Assembly (NCBI RefSeq): GCF_040529065.1
Contig: NZ_CP132343.1
Location: 868,001 to 932,000 of the forward strand
Origin: Xanthomonas sacchari
Lineage (GTDB): Bacteria; Pseudomonadota; Gammaproteobacteria; Xanthomonadales; Xanthomonadaceae
Direction: 5' to 3'
Length of the DNA stretch: 64,000 nucleotides
Position 1 is the first letter of the stretch, and the number at the start of each line of letters is the position of its first letter. The translations under genes were made by a program, and so were the position numbers. Positions 19,808-29,730 of the stretch are shown here, one piece after another. The notes under the pieces were generated by a model. The model saw only the letters and a list, made by a program, of their open reading frames with translations, had not been told where the DNA came from and searched no databases.

Positions 19808-20230
19808 GGCCATGCGCTTGCGAACCGCAGGTTCGCGCATGGCCGAACGCCCGGCCATGGATGGCCGGGCCGGTCTATCCGGCGCCGGCGATGCGTCGCC
19901 ATGGACGGCAGCGGCTTTGTCTGGTGCGTCCGCGCGGTGCGCCATGGCGCATTTGGCGCCGAACGCCCGGCCAGGGATGGCCGGGCCGGTGGTTCCGGCG
20001 CTCGCGATGCCGCGCCATGGACGGCTGCGCAATCATCTGGCGCAGCGGACGAGCGAATCGAAGGAGGCCATGCGCTTGCGAACCGCAGGTTCGCGCATGG
20101 CCGAACGCCCGGCCATGGATGGCCGGGCAGGTCTGTCCGGCGCCGGCGATGCGACGCCATGGATGGCAGCGGCCTTGCCTGGTGCGTCCACGCGGTGCGC
20201 CATGGCGCATGTGGCGCCGAACGGCCGGCC
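19806..20230. repeat. Hairpin-rich direct repeats between gspF and gspG
   Basis: Two copies of about 165 bp (from 19806 and from 20064, offset 258) are nearly identical. A partial third copy lies between them at about 19957-20040. Each full copy holds a stem GCGAACC/GGTTCGC (19820-19836; 20078-20094) and a 9-bp stem CCCGGCCAT/ATGGCCGGG (19850-19869; 20108-20127, last base changed). The 675 bases from 19808 to 20482 contain no gene that I can support. Confidence 0.85.
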
Positions 20231-20482
20231 CCGTCCGGGCCTCAGGCGACTGCCACGGAGTGTGACGCCGCGCGGTCCCGGCCGGGAACCTTCGGCCGCT
20301 GCCCCTGTCCCATTGCCAGCGGCGCCTTGCGCGCCGGCCGCGGCCGTGCGTGCGCGCGGCACGGATCCTCCGGCGGCAGGTGTGACGGCGTGCGTGACGC
20401 GCCGCTGTACCGCCGGCCGCCGCCGGCTGCCATCGTCACCGTGTTCGGCTACATAGGTCTTCCACCGCAAGGATCCGATGCA

Positions 20483-20920
20483 ATGCGCACTCTCCGCCGC
20501 TCCCTCACCCGTTCCCCGTCCGCCGCACGCCAGGCGGGCATGAGCCTGCTGGAAATCATCATCGTCATCGTGCTGATCGGCGCGGTGCTGACCCTGGTCG
20601 GCAGCCGCGTGCTCGGCGGCGCCGATCGCGGCAAGGCCAACCTGGCCAAGTCGCAGATCCAGACCCTGGCCGGCAAGGTCGACAACTACCAGCTCGATAC
20701 CGGCAAGCTGCCGTCCAAGCTCGACGACCTGGTCACCGCGCCGGGCGGCGTCAGCGGCTGGCTCGGCCCGTATGCCAAGCCCGCCGAACTGAACGACCCC
20801 TGGGGTCATCCGATCGAGTACAAGGTGCCCGGCGACGGCCGTCCGTTCGACCTGATCAGCCTGGGCAAGGACGGCCAGCCCGGCGGCAGCAGTTACGACG
20901 CCGACATCAAGTACGAGTGA
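20483..20920 (+). CDS. gspG: Major pseudopilin GspG (XpsG)
   Basis: Main subunit of the periplasmic pseudopilus, 145 residues. The prepilin leader ends at RQAG and is followed by MSLLEIIIVIVLIGAVL, with Glu at +5, for the prepilin peptidase and N-methylation. The C-terminal part has the usual DPWGHPIEY and FDLISLGKDGQPGG calcium-binding region. The ATG at 20483 gives a leader of 19 residues and is preceded by AAGGAT. The gene follows a long repeat region and may have its own promoter. Confidence 0.97.
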   Translation: MRTLRRSLTRSPSAARQAGMSLLEIIIVIVLIGAVLTLVGSRVLGGADRGKANLAKSQIQTLAGKVDNYQLDTGKLPSKLDDLVTAPGGVSGWLGPYAKPAELNDPWGHPIEYKVPGDGRPFDLISLGKDGQPGGSSYDADIKYE

Positions 20921-20929
20921 TCCGGCGCC

Positions 20930-21448
20930 GTGATCCTGGCCCCTGCCGGCGCGCTGCGCTTCGGCGCGCCGGCGTGCGCGCCGGCCGCGCGTGCGCGCAT
21001 GCGCGGCGTCTCGTTGCTGGAGATGCTGCTGGTGGTGGGCCTGATCGCGATCGCCGCGCTGCTGGCGGCCTCGGTGCTGACCGGCGGCATCGACGGCATG
21101 CGCCTGCGCTCGGCGGCCAAGGAGATCGCCTCGCAACTGCGCTACACCCGCACCCAGGCGATCGCCAGCGGCCAGCCGCAGCGGTTCCTGATCGATCCGC
21201 AGGCGCACCGCTGGCAGGCGCCCAACGGCCGCCACGGCGAGATCCCGCCGTCGCTGACGATCCGCTTCACCGGCGCGCGCCAGGCGCAGCGCCGCGAAGG
21301 GGAGGGCGCGATCCAGTTCTTCGAGGACGGCGCCTCCAGCGGTGGACGCATCGAGCTGCAGGCGCGTCAGGCGCGCTGGCGCATCGACGTGACCTGGCTG
21401 ACCGGCGAAGTCACGGTCGGGCGTGCGCCGGAGCAGGCGGGTTCATGA
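20930..21448 (+). CDS. gspH: Minor pseudopilin GspH (XpsH)
   Basis: Minor pseudopilin of 172 residues from the GTG at 20930. The leader ends RMRG and is followed by VSLLEMLLVVGLIA with Glu at +5. An ATG at 20999 would leave only a three-residue leader, so the upstream GTG is preferred, though the start is uncertain. A single transmembrane helix is followed by a soluble beta domain. The stop overlaps the gspI start as ATGA. Confidence 0.9.
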   Translation: MILAPAGALRFGAPACAPAARARMRGVSLLEMLLVVGLIAIAALLAASVLTGGIDGMRLRSAAKEIASQLRYTRTQAIASGQPQRFLIDPQAHRWQAPNGRHGEIPPSLTIRFTGARQAQRREGEGAIQFFEDGASSGGRIELQARQARWRIDVTWLTGEVTVGRAPEQAGS

Positions 21449-21861
21449 ACCGCCAGCGCGGCTACACGCTGATCGAGGTGATCGTGGCGTTCGCGCTGCT
21501 GGCGCTGGCGCTGACCCTGCTGCTCGGCTCGCTGTCCGGCGCCGCGCGCCAGGTGCAGCGCGCCGACCAAGTGAGCCGCGCCACCCTGTACGCGCAGTCG
21601 CTGCTGGCGGCACAGGGCGTGGAGCAGCCGCTGCAGCCCGGGCGCAGCCAGGGCACCCTGGACCAGGGCCGCTACCGCTGGACCCTGGACGTGGCGCCCT
21701 ACACGGATCCGCGGCGGCCGCCCGATGCGGCGGTGACGCCGGGCGCACCGACCCTGCTGCAACTGAGCCTGCAGGTGCGCTGGGGCGATGCGCCGGCGCA
21801 GGCGCTGCAGTGGAAGACCCTGCGCCTGGTCGCCCCGCAAGGCAACGGGGTGCCGCAATGA
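21445..21861 (+). CDS. gspI: Minor pseudopilin GspI (XpsI)
   Basis: Minor pseudopilin of 138 residues. The short leader MNRQRG is followed by [17 protein letters not shown] with Glu at +5. It belongs to the I-J-K tip complex of the pseudopilus. It overlaps gspH and gspJ by 4 bases each, so the genes are probably translationally coupled. Confidence 0.93.
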   Translation: MNRQRGYTLIEVIVAFALLALALTLLLGSLSGAARQVQRADQVSRATLYAQSLLAAQGVEQPLQPGRSQGTLDQGRYRWTLDVAPYTDPRRPPDAAVTPGAPTLLQLSLQVRWGDAPAQALQWKTLRLVAPQGNGVPQ

Positions 21862-22511
21862 ACGCACGCGCGCCGCAGCGCGCCAGCGCGCGCGGCTTCA
21901 CCCTGATCGAGGTGCTGCTGGCCACGGTGCTGCTGGTCGGCGGCCTGACCCTGGCCTTCGCCACGCTGCGCTCGGCGATGGCGATCAGCGGCCGTGGCGA
22001 GGCGATCGCCGGACGCAGCGAACGCATGCGCGCGGTCGAAGGCTTCCTGCGCCGGCGCCTGAGCGGCGCGCAGTCGCTGCCGCTGGATATCGACACGCAT
22101 ACGCTGCAGCCGGTGCGTTTCGTCGGCGAACCGCAGCGCATGCAGTTCGTGGCCGATCTGCCCGAGTACCTCGGCCGCGGCGGCCCCTACCTGCACGACC
22201 TGCGGGTCAGCGGCGAGGGCGACCATCGGCAACTGGCGATCGCGCTGGTGCAGGTGCAGGCCGGCAAGCAACTGGCCGAGACCCCGCCGCGCCCGCCCGA
22301 ACCGCTGGCGCGCGACCTGCGCGAGGTGCGCTTCCGCTACCGCGGCCTGGATCCGGAGCGCGGCACCATCGGCCCCTGGCAGGAGCGCTGGGAGCGCACC
22401 GACACGCTGCCGCTGCTGGTCTCGATCGAGCTGCGCAGCGGCGACGGCACGGCGTGGCCGCCGCTGGTGGTGGCGCTGCGCCAGGCCGGCGGCGCGGAGA
22501 TGCGGCAATGA
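21858..22511 (+). CDS. gspJ: Minor pseudopilin GspJ (XpsJ)
   Basis: Minor pseudopilin of 217 residues. A leader ending ARG precedes [16 protein letters not shown] with Glu at +5, followed by a larger beta-rich domain typical of GspJ. It is the tip-complex partner of GspI and GspK. It overlaps both neighbours by 4 bases. Confidence 0.92.
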   Translation: MNARAPQRASARGFTLIEVLLATVLLVGGLTLAFATLRSAMAISGRGEAIAGRSERMRAVEGFLRRRLSGAQSLPLDIDTHTLQPVRFVGEPQRMQFVADLPEYLGRGGPYLHDLRVSGEGDHRQLAIALVQVQAGKQLAETPPRPPEPLARDLREVRFRYRGLDPERGTIGPWQERWERTDTLPLLVSIELRSGDGTAWPPLVVALRQAGGAEMRQ

Positions 22512-23365
22512 GCGCGACGCATCGCCACCGCGGTGCCGCGCTGGTGCTGGTGCTGTGGCTGATCGCGCTGCTGACCGCGCTGATCGGCGCCTTCGCACTG
22601 ACCGCGCGCACCGAGAACCTGCAGGGCAAGGTGCTGGGCGACGGCGCCGAGGCGCAGGAGCGCGCCCGCGCCGGCCTGGAATACGCGCTGACCCGGCTCG
22701 CCGGCACCCCCACGCAGCCGGGCTGGCGTGCCGACGGCCGCCGCTACCGCTGGCAGTACGAAGGGGCCACGGTCGACCTGCGGGTCACCGACGAAAGCGG
22801 CAAGGTCGATCTAAACATGGCCGATGCGCCGCTGCTGGCGGCGCTGGTGCGCGCGGTCGGCGAGGATCCGCAGCGCGCCGAGCGCATCGCCGCGGCCATC
22901 GTGGACTGGCGCGACCCGGACAACCTGACCCAGCCCAACGGCGCCGAGGATCCGGACTACGCCGCGGCCGGCCTGCCCTACGGCGCCAAGGATGCGCCGT
23001 TCGAAAGCCTGGCCGAGCTGCAACTGGTGCTGGGCATGGACCCGGAGCTGTACGCCAAGCTGCTGCCCAACCTGACCCTGTACGGCGGGGTGTCGCGGCC
23101 GACGCCGGACTTCGCGCCGGGGCCGGTGCTGACCGCGCTGGGCCTGGACGCGCAGCAGGTGCTGGCGCAGCGCGAACGCACCGACCAGACCCAGCTCGGC
23201 ATGGTCGGCATGGGCGGTGGCGGCACCTACAGCATCGAAAGCCGGGCGCGGCTGGGCAATGGCCGCGAGGGCGTGTTGCGCGCGGTGGTGCGCCCAGGCT
23301 CGTCGGCGCTGCCGGGCTCCGCCTACACTGTGTTGCGTTGGGAAGAAGGAACGACGGTGCGATGA
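22508..23365 (+). CDS. gspK: Minor pseudopilin GspK (XpsK)
   Basis: Largest minor pseudopilin, 285 residues, at the pseudopilus tip. The leader MSATHRHRG precedes [18 protein letters not shown]. As usual for GspK, there is no Glu at +5. The body has the helical insert with conserved [13 protein letters not shown] and DWRDPDNLT. It overlaps gspJ and gspL by 4 bases. Confidence 0.94.
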   Translation: MSATHRHRGAALVLVLWLIALLTALIGAFALTARTENLQGKVLGDGAEAQERARAGLEYALTRLAGTPTQPGWRADGRRYRWQYEGATVDLRVTDESGKVDLNMADAPLLAALVRAVGEDPQRAERIAAAIVDWRDPDNLTQPNGAEDPDYAAAGLPYGAKDAPFESLAELQLVLGMDPELYAKLLPNLTLYGGVSRPTPDFAPGPVLTALGLDAQQVLAQRERTDQTQLGMVGMGGGGTYSIESRARLGNGREGVLRAVVRPGSSALPGSAYTVLRWEEGTTVR

Positions 23366-24486
23366 CGGCGTGGCGCGACACGATGGACAAACTTGGCGTA
23401 CGCATCGCCCCCGGTGCGGGCGGGCTGCTGGCCTGGTGGCAGCGCTCGCTGATGGCGTGGCTGCCGCCGCGCTGGCAACTGCAGCTGGGCTGGTCGCAGG
23501 CGCGGCTGCTGCTGTGGCGCGAGGGCGAGCAGCTGATGCTGGCGCGGCAGGTCGAGTCCGAGCTGGGCGCGCCGCTGGCGCTGCCGTGGCCGCTGCTGCC
23601 CGCCGAACTGGAGGCGCTGCTGGGGCCGCGCCTGGCGGCGCTGCCGCGGGTGTGGCTGCTGCCGGCCGAGGCGGCGCTGCAACGCCGGCTGCGGCTGCCG
23701 GCGGCGGCGGCCGAGCACCTGCGCGAGGTGGTGAAGTTCGAGATCGACCGGCAGACCCCGTTCCAGGCCGACCAGGTCATCTACGACGTGCGCGCCGACG
23801 GCCGCCGCGACGACGCCCAGCTCGATGCCGAACTGGTGGTGGCGCCGCGCCGCGTGCTGGACGACCTGCAGGCCAGCGCCGGTGCGCTGCGCCCGACCCT
23901 GGCCGGCATCGACGTCGCCGGCAGCGACGGCGCGCCGCTGGGAGTGAACCTGCTGCCGCAGGAACAGCGCCACCGCCGCGCCGACCCGATGCGGCGCTGG
24001 AACGCGATCCTTGCCGCTACCGCGCTGCTGGCGCTGTGCGCGGCCGGCTGGCAGTTGCTGGACAATCGCCGCGATGCGCTGGAGCACCTGCGCACGCAGG
24101 TGGACAGCGGCGCGCAGCGCGCACGCGCCGTGGCCGCGCAGCGCCAGCAACTGCTCGATCTGGTCGAGGGCGCCGCGTTCTTCGACCAGTTGCGCGCCGA
24201 GCGTCCGGCCTCGGTGGAGGTCTGGAACGAGCTGAGCAAGCGCCTGCCGGAGGGCACCTATCTGGAGAAGTTCTCGATCGAGGGTAACCAGTTGCAGTTG
24301 ATCGGCCTCAGCAGCGAAGCCTCGTCGCTGGTCGGGCGCCTGGAAGGCTCGCCGCTGTGGCGCACGCCGTCGCTGACCGGCGTGCTGCAGGCCGACCCGG
24401 GCAGCCACCGCGACCGCTTCACCCTCACCGCCGAGCTGGCCGGCACCAAGCGCAAGGAGGCCGCCGATGCCGGTGCAGGTCGATAA
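23362..24486 (+). CDS. gspL: Type II secretion protein GspL (XpsL)
   Basis: Bitopic inner-membrane protein of 374 residues. An actin-like cytoplasmic domain (about 1-210) that binds GspE is followed by a transmembrane helix at about 213-233 and a periplasmic ferredoxin-like domain. It couples ATP hydrolysis by GspE to the periplasmic machinery through GspM. It overlaps gspK by 4 bases and gspM by 20 bases. Confidence 0.93.
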   Translation: MTAWRDTMDKLGVRIAPGAGGLLAWWQRSLMAWLPPRWQLQLGWSQARLLLWREGEQLMLARQVESELGAPLALPWPLLPAELEALLGPRLAALPRVWLLPAEAALQRRLRLPAAAAEHLREVVKFEIDRQTPFQADQVIYDVRADGRRDDAQLDAELVVAPRRVLDDLQASAGALRPTLAGIDVAGSDGAPLGVNLLPQEQRHRRADPMRRWNAILAATALLALCAAGWQLLDNRRDALEHLRTQVDSGAQRARAVAAQRQQLLDLVEGAAFFDQLRAERPASVEVWNELSKRLPEGTYLEKFSIEGNQLQLIGLSSEASSLVGRLEGSPLWRTPSLTGVLQADPGSHRDRFTLTAELAGTKRKEAADAGAGR

Positions 24487-25300
24487 GCGCGACCGCTGGC
24501 TGGCGCTGGGCCTGCTGCTGGCGGCGCTGGCGCTGGGCTACCTGGTGCTGGTGCATCCGTGGTGGACCGTGCCGATGCGCGAGGTCGATGCGCAGATCCA
24601 GGAACTGCAGCAGCGCGAACTGCGCGTGCGCATGCAGTTGCAGCAGGCGCCGCAGGTGGCGCAACGGCTGCAGCAGGCGCAGCGCGAACTGGCCACGCGC
24701 CCGGGCTTCCTGCGCGAGACCTCGGCCGAGCTGGCCTCGGCCGGCCTGGTGCAGCGCCTGGAAAGCGCGGTGGCCACGGCCAGTCCCGGCAACCGCAGTT
24801 GCGCGATCAGCAACCGCTCGCCGCTGGCCGCCGACAACCGCAGCGATCGCTTCACCCGGGTCGCGGTGCAAGTGCGCCTGCGCTGCGGCACGCCGGAACT
24901 GGCGGCGGTGCTGCATGCGCTGGAGAGCGGCACGCCGGCGCTGTTCATCGACAACCTCAACGTGATGGCGCAGCGCTACCAGCTCTCGCCGGGCGAGAGC
25001 GGCAACGGCCTGGACGTGGCCTTCGAACTGGCCGGCTACCTGCGCCCGAACGCGATGCCGGCGCCGCCGGCGGCGTCCGCCGCTTCCGACCCGTCTGCCG
25101 CGACGGCACCCGCCGCCGCCACGCCGGTGATGAACGCCGGCGGTTCCGCCGGCGCCGGGCCGAGCGAACCGGCGTCCACGCCGCCGCCGCCGCCACCACC
25201 GGGCACGCCCGGCGCGACCAACCCGCCGGGTGCGCCCGGTGCCGCCAATGCCGCACCGGCGGACCTGCCACAACAGGTGGAGGGCCGTCATGCGAATTGA
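24467..25300 (+). CDS. gspM: Type II secretion protein GspM (XpsM)
   Basis: Inner-membrane partner of GspL, 277 residues. A short cytoplasmic tip and a transmembrane helix at about 11-33 are followed by a periplasmic domain. From about residue 195 the chain becomes a Pro/Ala/Gly-rich tail of about 80 residues that includes a run of prolines. The tail looks disordered and makes the protein longer than typical GspM proteins. Confidence 0.9.
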   Translation: MPVQVDKRDRWLALGLLLAALALGYLVLVHPWWTVPMREVDAQIQELQQRELRVRMQLQQAPQVAQRLQQAQRELATRPGFLRETSAELASAGLVQRLESAVATASPGNRSCAISNRSPLAADNRSDRFTRVAVQVRLRCGTPELAAVLHALESGTPALFIDNLNVMAQRYQLSPGESGNGLDVAFELAGYLRPNAMPAPPAASAASDPSAATAPAAATPVMNAGGSAGAGPSEPASTPPPPPPPGTPGATNPPGAPGAANAAPADLPQQVEGRHAN

Positions 25301-26066
25301 AGCGATGGGCCTGCGCACCGTGTGGCTGGGCACGCTGGCGCTGTGGGGGCTGCTGGTCTGGGCGCTGGGCCTGGGCGGGCTCGGCGAGCGCGTGGCGCCG
25401 CTGCCCGACGATCCGTCGATGCTGCAGCGGCTGCCGGGCTTGCCCGCGGCCACCACGCAGCGTCTGGGCGATTTCTCGCAGTACGGCGAGATCGCGGCGC
25501 GGCCGATATTTGCCGAGGATCGCCGTCCGCATCCGTTCTTCCTCAGCGCCGACAACGGCCAGGCCGCCGCGCCCAACGTGCGCCTGACCGGCGTGCTGCT
25601 CACCGACCGCTTCAAGATGGCGACGCTGACCACCGAGCAGGGCGAATCGCTGCGCCTGAAGGAAGGCGGCGACGCCGTGCAGGGCTGGCGGCTGCTGTCG
25701 CTGTCGCCGCGGCAGGCCACGGTCAGCGGTTCCGGCGGCACCCAAACCCTGGAATTGAAGGTGTTCGACGGCAAGGGCGGGCAACCGCCGACCGTGCTCG
25801 GCCAGGCCGGACGCGCCGCTGCGCAGGGGCAGATGCCGCCGCCGGCGTCCGCGCCCAATGGCCAGTCCAACGCCAACGCGCCGCGACCGCAGACTCCCTC
25901 CGCGTCCAACCCGGTGCCGAACCAGGCGCCGACCCCGAGCGCGCCGCCGCCGTCCTCGCCGGCCCCCTCGTCGGAGCAGTTGCAGGCCATCCGCGAGCGG
26001 ATCGAAGCGCGCCGCCGGCAATTGCAGCAACAGCGCCAGAACAACCCCTCAGGTCAGAACCCTTGA
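25290..26066 (+). CDS. xpsN: Type II secretion protein N/C (XpsN)
   Basis: Inner-membrane protein of 258 residues in the place of GspC; XpsN is the known functional equivalent in Xanthomonas. A transmembrane helix at about 10-32 precedes a homology-region domain (about 70-165, PIFAEDRRPHPFF, LTGVLLTDRFKMATL) that contacts the secretin. A Pro/Asn/Ala-rich linker and a short coiled coil (EQLQAIRERIEARRRQLQQQ) follow. It overlaps gspM by 11 bases. Confidence 0.9.
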   Translation: MRIEAMGLRTVWLGTLALWGLLVWALGLGGLGERVAPLPDDPSMLQRLPGLPAATTQRLGDFSQYGEIAARPIFAEDRRPHPFFLSADNGQAAAPNVRLTGVLLTDRFKMATLTTEQGESLRLKEGGDAVQGWRLLSLSPRQATVSGSGGTQTLELKVFDGKGGQPPTVLGQAGRAAAQGQMPPPASAPNGQSNANAPRPQTPSASNPVPNQAPTPSAPPPSSPAPSSEQLQAIRERIEARRRQLQQQRQNNPSGQNP

Positions 26067-26077
26067 AGAGTGATCGC

Positions 26078-28381
26078 ATGACGCCGCGTCTGTTTTCCCT
26101 GTTCCTCGCCATCGGCCTGGTGGCCGGCTGCGCCACCACGCCCTCGCCGGACGTCCGCCGCGGCGCCGCGATCAATCCCCAGGTCGGCGCGGCCGGCAGC
26201 ACCCAGACCGACGGCGAAGGCGGCCCGGCCGATCCCAATGCCTTGCCCGAGCGCGCCACCCCGGTGATCCGCCGCGGCAGCGGCACCATGATCAATTCCG
26301 CGGCCGCCGCGGCGCCGGCGCCGTCGCTGGGCAACGCCAGCAGCGGCAGCGCCACCTTCAACTTCGAGGGCGAATCGCTGCAGGCGGTGGTCAAGGCCAT
26401 CCTCGGCGACATGCTCGGGCAGAACTACGTGATCGCGCCGGGCGTGCAGGGCACGGTGACCCTGGCCACGCCCAAGCCGGTATCGCCGGCGCAGGCGCTG
26501 AACCTGCTGGAGATGGTGCTGGGCTGGAACAACGCGCGCATGGTCTACAGCGGCGGCCGCTACAACATCGTCCCCGCCGACCAGGCCCTGGCCGGCACGG
26601 TGGCGCCGAGCACCGCCTCGCCGGCCAATGCGCGCGGTTTCGAGGTGCGCGTGGTGCCGCTGAAGTACATCTCCGCCAGCGAGATGAAGAAGGTGCTCGA
26701 GCCCTACGCGCGGCCGAACGCCATCGTCGGCATCGACAGTTCGCGCAACGTCATCACCCTGGGCGGCACCCGTGCCGAGCTGGAGAACTACCTGCGCACC
26801 GTGCAGATCTTCGACGTCGACTGGCTGTCGGGCATGTCGGTGGGCGTGTTCCCGATCCAGTCCGGCAAGGCCGAGCAGGTCGCGGCGGACCTGGAGAAGG
26901 TGTTTGGCGAGAACAGCAAGACCCCCAGCGCCGGCATGTTCCGCTTCATGCCGCTGGAGAACGCCAACGCGGTGCTGGTGATCACCCCGCAGGCGCGCTA
27001 CCTGGACCAGATCCAGGAGTGGCTGGACCGCATCGACAGCGCCGGCGGCGGCGCGCGCCTGTTCTCCTACGAGCTCAAGTACATCAAGGCCAAGGACCTG
27101 GCCGACCGCCTGGCCGAAGTGTTCGGCGCCGGCGGCGGCAACCGCGGCGACTCCAACGCCTCGCTGATGCCGGGCTCGCAGATGAGCCAGTTGAACGGCG
27201 GCGGCCTGGGCGGCTTCAACGGCAGCGACAGCAGCCTGGGCGGCAGCGGTCTGGGGAGCAATAGCCTGGGCAGCAGCAGCGACAGCCTGGGCAGCAGCAG
27301 TTCTTCCGGCAGCAGCAGCGGTGGCCTGGGTAATGGCAGCCTGCAACTGTCGCCGCGCACGTCCGGCAACGGCAGCGTGACCCTGGAAGTGCAGGGCGAC
27401 AAGGTCGGCGTGTCGGCGGTGGAGGAAACCAACACCCTGCTGGTGCGCTCGACCCCGCAGGCCTGGCGCTCGATCCGCGACGTGGTCGAGAAGCTCGATG
27501 TGATGCCGATGCAGGTGCATATCGAGGCGCAGGTGGCGGAGGTCAGCTTGACCGGTGATCTGCAATACGGCGTCAATTGGTTCTTCGAGAACTCGGTCAA
27601 CGCTTCTGCCGATTCCACCGTATCCAATACCACCGGCCTCGGCCCGGGAGCGGGCCTGCCCAGTGCTGCGGGTCGCAAGATCTGGGGCGATATCGCCGGC
27701 AAGATCACCGGCAGCAGTGGCCTCGGCTGGACCTTCCTCGGTACCAATGCTGCCGCAGTGATTACCGCGCTGGACAAGGTCACCAACCTCAAGCTGCTGC
27801 AGACGCCGTCGGTATTCGTGCGCAACAACGCCGAGGCGACGCTCAATGTCGGTACGCGCATTCCGATCAATTCGACCTCGATCAATACCGGCATCGGGAC
27901 CGACACCAGTTACTCATCGGTGAGCTACATCGACACCGGCGTGATCCTCAAGGTGCGTCCGCGGGTCACCAAGGACGGCATGGTGTTCCTGGACATCGTG
28001 CAAGAGGTCAGTACGCCGGGCGCGCGGCCGACGGCATGCACGTCCTCCACCACCATCGTCAACAGCTCGGCCTGTAATGTCGATATCAACACCCGTCGGG
28101 TCAAGACCGAGGCGGCGGTGCAGAGCGGCGACACCATCATGCTCGCCGGCCTGATCAACGACAGCACCACCGACGGCAGCAGCGGTGTGCCGTATCTGAG
28201 CAAGTTGCCTGTGGTCGGCGCCTTGTTCGGTCAGAAAACCCAGCAGAAGACCCGCAACGAAGTGATCGTGCTGTTGACCCCGACGATCGTGCGCAACCCG
28301 CAGGAAGCGCGCAATCTCACCGACGAGTACGGGCAGAAGTTCAAGGCCATGGAGCCGCTGCCGGCACGCGGCAAGAAGTAA
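26078..28381 (+). CDS. gspD: Type II secretion secretin GspD (XpsD)
   Basis: Outer-membrane secretin of 767 residues and the exit pore of the system. The leader ends in the lipobox VAGC, agreeing with XpsD being a lipoprotein. N0-N3 ring domains are followed by the secretin core (VHIEAQVAEVSLTGDLQYGV to PYLSKLPVVGALFG). A Ser/Gly-rich insertion (about residues 374-421) interrupts the N3 domain. It is the last secretion gene of the operon, 11 bases after xpsN. Confidence 0.97.
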   Translation: MTPRLFSLFLAIGLVAGCATTPSPDVRRGAAINPQVGAAGSTQTDGEGGPADPNALPERATPVIRRGSGTMINSAAAAAPAPSLGNASSGSATFNFEGESLQAVVKAILGDMLGQNYVIAPGVQGTVTLATPKPVSPAQALNLLEMVLGWNNARMVYSGGRYNIVPADQALAGTVAPSTASPANARGFEVRVVPLKYISASEMKKVLEPYARPNAIVGIDSSRNVITLGGTRAELENYLRTVQIFDVDWLSGMSVGVFPIQSGKAEQVAADLEKVFGENSKTPSAGMFRFMPLENANAVLVITPQARYLDQIQEWLDRIDSAGGGARLFSYELKYIKAKDLADRLAEVFGAGGGNRGDSNASLMPGSQMSQLNGGGLGGFNGSDSSLGGSGLGSNSLGSSSDSLGSSSSSGSSSGGLGNGSLQLSPRTSGNGSVTLEVQGDKVGVSAVEETNTLLVRSTPQAWRSIRDVVEKLDVMPMQVHIEAQVAEVSLTGDLQYGVNWFFENSVNASADSTVSNTTGLGPGAGLPSAAGRKIWGDIAGKITGSSGLGWTFLGTNAAAVITALDKVTNLKLLQTPSVFVRNNAEATLNVGTRIPINSTSINTGIGTDTSYSSVSYIDTGVILKVRPRVTKDGMVFLDIVQEVSTPGARPTACTSSTTIVNSSACNVDINTRRVKTEAAVQSGDTIMLAGLINDSTTDGSSGVPYLSKLPVVGALFGQKTQQKTRNEVIVLLTPTIVRNPQEARNLTDEYGQKFKAMEPLPARGKK

Positions 28382-28385
28382 GCGG

Positions 28386-29219
28386 GTGAGCCTGCCCATC
28401 GTGCTGCTGGCGGTCGGCGTCGACGACGTCGCGCTGGACGCCTGCCTGGGTGCGCTCGAAGCGAACACGCCGGCCGGCACCCGCGTGTGGCTGGCCGACG
28501 ATGCGCAGGCCGGCCCGCGCGGCATCCGCGTGATCGAGGCCTGGCTGGCGCACACGCGCCTGCAGGCCGACTACACGCGTCGGCCGCGCATGCTCGGCGA
28601 GGTGGCGCATGTGGACGAGATGCTGCGCGCCTGCGGCGATGCCGACGTGGCGGTGCTGGCCGCCGACGCGCAACCCGGGCCGGGCTGGCTGCTGCAGTTG
28701 AGCGCCTGCCTGGCGCGCGATGCGGCCATCGCCAGCGCCACGCCGTGGAGCAACGCCGGCGAAGCCTGCGCGTGGCCGCGGCTGGGCGAGATCAACCCAT
28801 TGCCCGAGGATCCCGAGCGCCTGGCGCGGGCCTGCGCGGCGCTGCCGCCGCTGCATCCGGAACTGCCGTCGGCGGTGTGCCATGCGGTGGTGCTGCGTGG
28901 GGTGGCGCGGCAGCGTGCCGGCGGCCTGGACGCCAGCAGCTATGGCTCCTGGTATGCGGCGCTGACCGACCTGTCGCTGCGCATGGCCGGACTCGGCTGG
29001 CGCAACGTGCTGTGCGAGACCGCGCATGTCGCGTGTAGCGGCGAAGGCCGCGCCGCCGACGGCGACATGGACGCGCTGGCCACGCGCTGGCCGGCCTGGC
29101 ACGCGCGCCTGGCCGGCTTCCTGATGCACGATCCGCTGCGCGCCTGCCGCGAGGAGTTGCAGCGCCTGTACGACACGCTGCCGCCACCGGATCCGCAGCG
29201 CGCGCTGTTCGATGCGTAG
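28386..29219 (+). CDS. Glycosyltransferase-like protein, GT2 fold
   Basis: Protein of 277 residues starting at GTG 28386, four bases after the gspD stop, so it is probably co-transcribed with the secretion operon. The N-terminal IVLLAVGVDDVALDACLGAL, a DxADVAVLAADAQPGPGWL segment and a later GGLDASSYGSWYAALTDLSLRM resemble GT-A family 2 enzymes with a weak DxD-like site. There is no signal peptide or membrane segment. Substrate and role are unknown. Confidence 0.6.
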   Translation: MSLPIVLLAVGVDDVALDACLGALEANTPAGTRVWLADDAQAGPRGIRVIEAWLAHTRLQADYTRRPRMLGEVAHVDEMLRACGDADVAVLAADAQPGPGWLLQLSACLARDAAIASATPWSNAGEACAWPRLGEINPLPEDPERLARACAALPPLHPELPSAVCHAVVLRGVARQRAGGLDASSYGSWYAALTDLSLRMAGLGWRNVLCETAHVACSGEGRAADGDMDALATRWPAWHARLAGFLMHDPLRACREELQRLYDTLPPPDPQRALFDA

Positions 29220-29670
29220 CCTGTCGCCGTCCGATCTGCGGCTTGCCCATCGCTGGACGCAAACCGGCCGCATCTCGCTGTGGCGTTATCTCGAGAACGA
29301 GCGCAACTTTCCCGGCTGGCATCTCAATGCAGACGCGGCCGGGTGCCAGTCGCTGTTGATGCTGCTCGACGCGTTGGCCACCGATGGCGGCGGTTCGCGT
29401 GTCATCGCGATCACGGCGCCCACCAGGGCCGAGCTTGCCGTTCCAAACAATCGGCGCGGTCGCGCTGCGTGGGTCGCCCCGGAGAAGCTGCGGCTCACCT
29501 TCTCGACGATCGATGATCGGTGGTCGTTTCCAGCGGATCTGGCGCCGGCCGCACTTGAGATCGGTGCGGCCTGGCTTGCAGCCCTGCGAGACGGAATCGA
29601 CGGCATTTCGAAGGGGCGGGGAGACCACTGCATCGGCAGGGGCGATCTTCGCCTGTGGTTCTGGTGGTGA
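29212..29670 (+). CDS. Conserved-looking hypothetical protein
   Basis: Protein of 152 residues that I do not recognise. It overlaps the upstream gene by 8 bases and is likely translated from the same mRNA. It is rich in Trp (WRYLENERNFPGWH, LRLWFWW), soluble, and has no signal peptide. Base composition drops slightly toward its 3' end compared with its neighbours. It converges on the GntR gene 60 bases downstream. Confidence 0.6.
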   Translation: MRSLSPSDLRLAHRWTQTGRISLWRYLENERNFPGWHLNADAAGCQSLLMLLDALATDGGGSRVIAITAPTRAELAVPNNRRGRAAWVAPEKLRLTFSTIDDRWSFPADLAPAALEIGAAWLAALRDGIDGISKGRGDHCIGRGDLRLWFWW

Positions 29671-29730
29671 CGCGGGAACGACCCGGCTGGCCACGCAAGC
29701 CATTCCCCGCAGCGCTATGCAGAGTCGGCT

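Noticed and set aside
19808-20482. Open frames of 110-220 codons in the gspF-gspG gap
   Set aside because: They are in-frame readings of the hairpin repeats, with duplicated peptides (RTAGSRMAERPAMDGRAG) in several frames and no ribosome-binding site.
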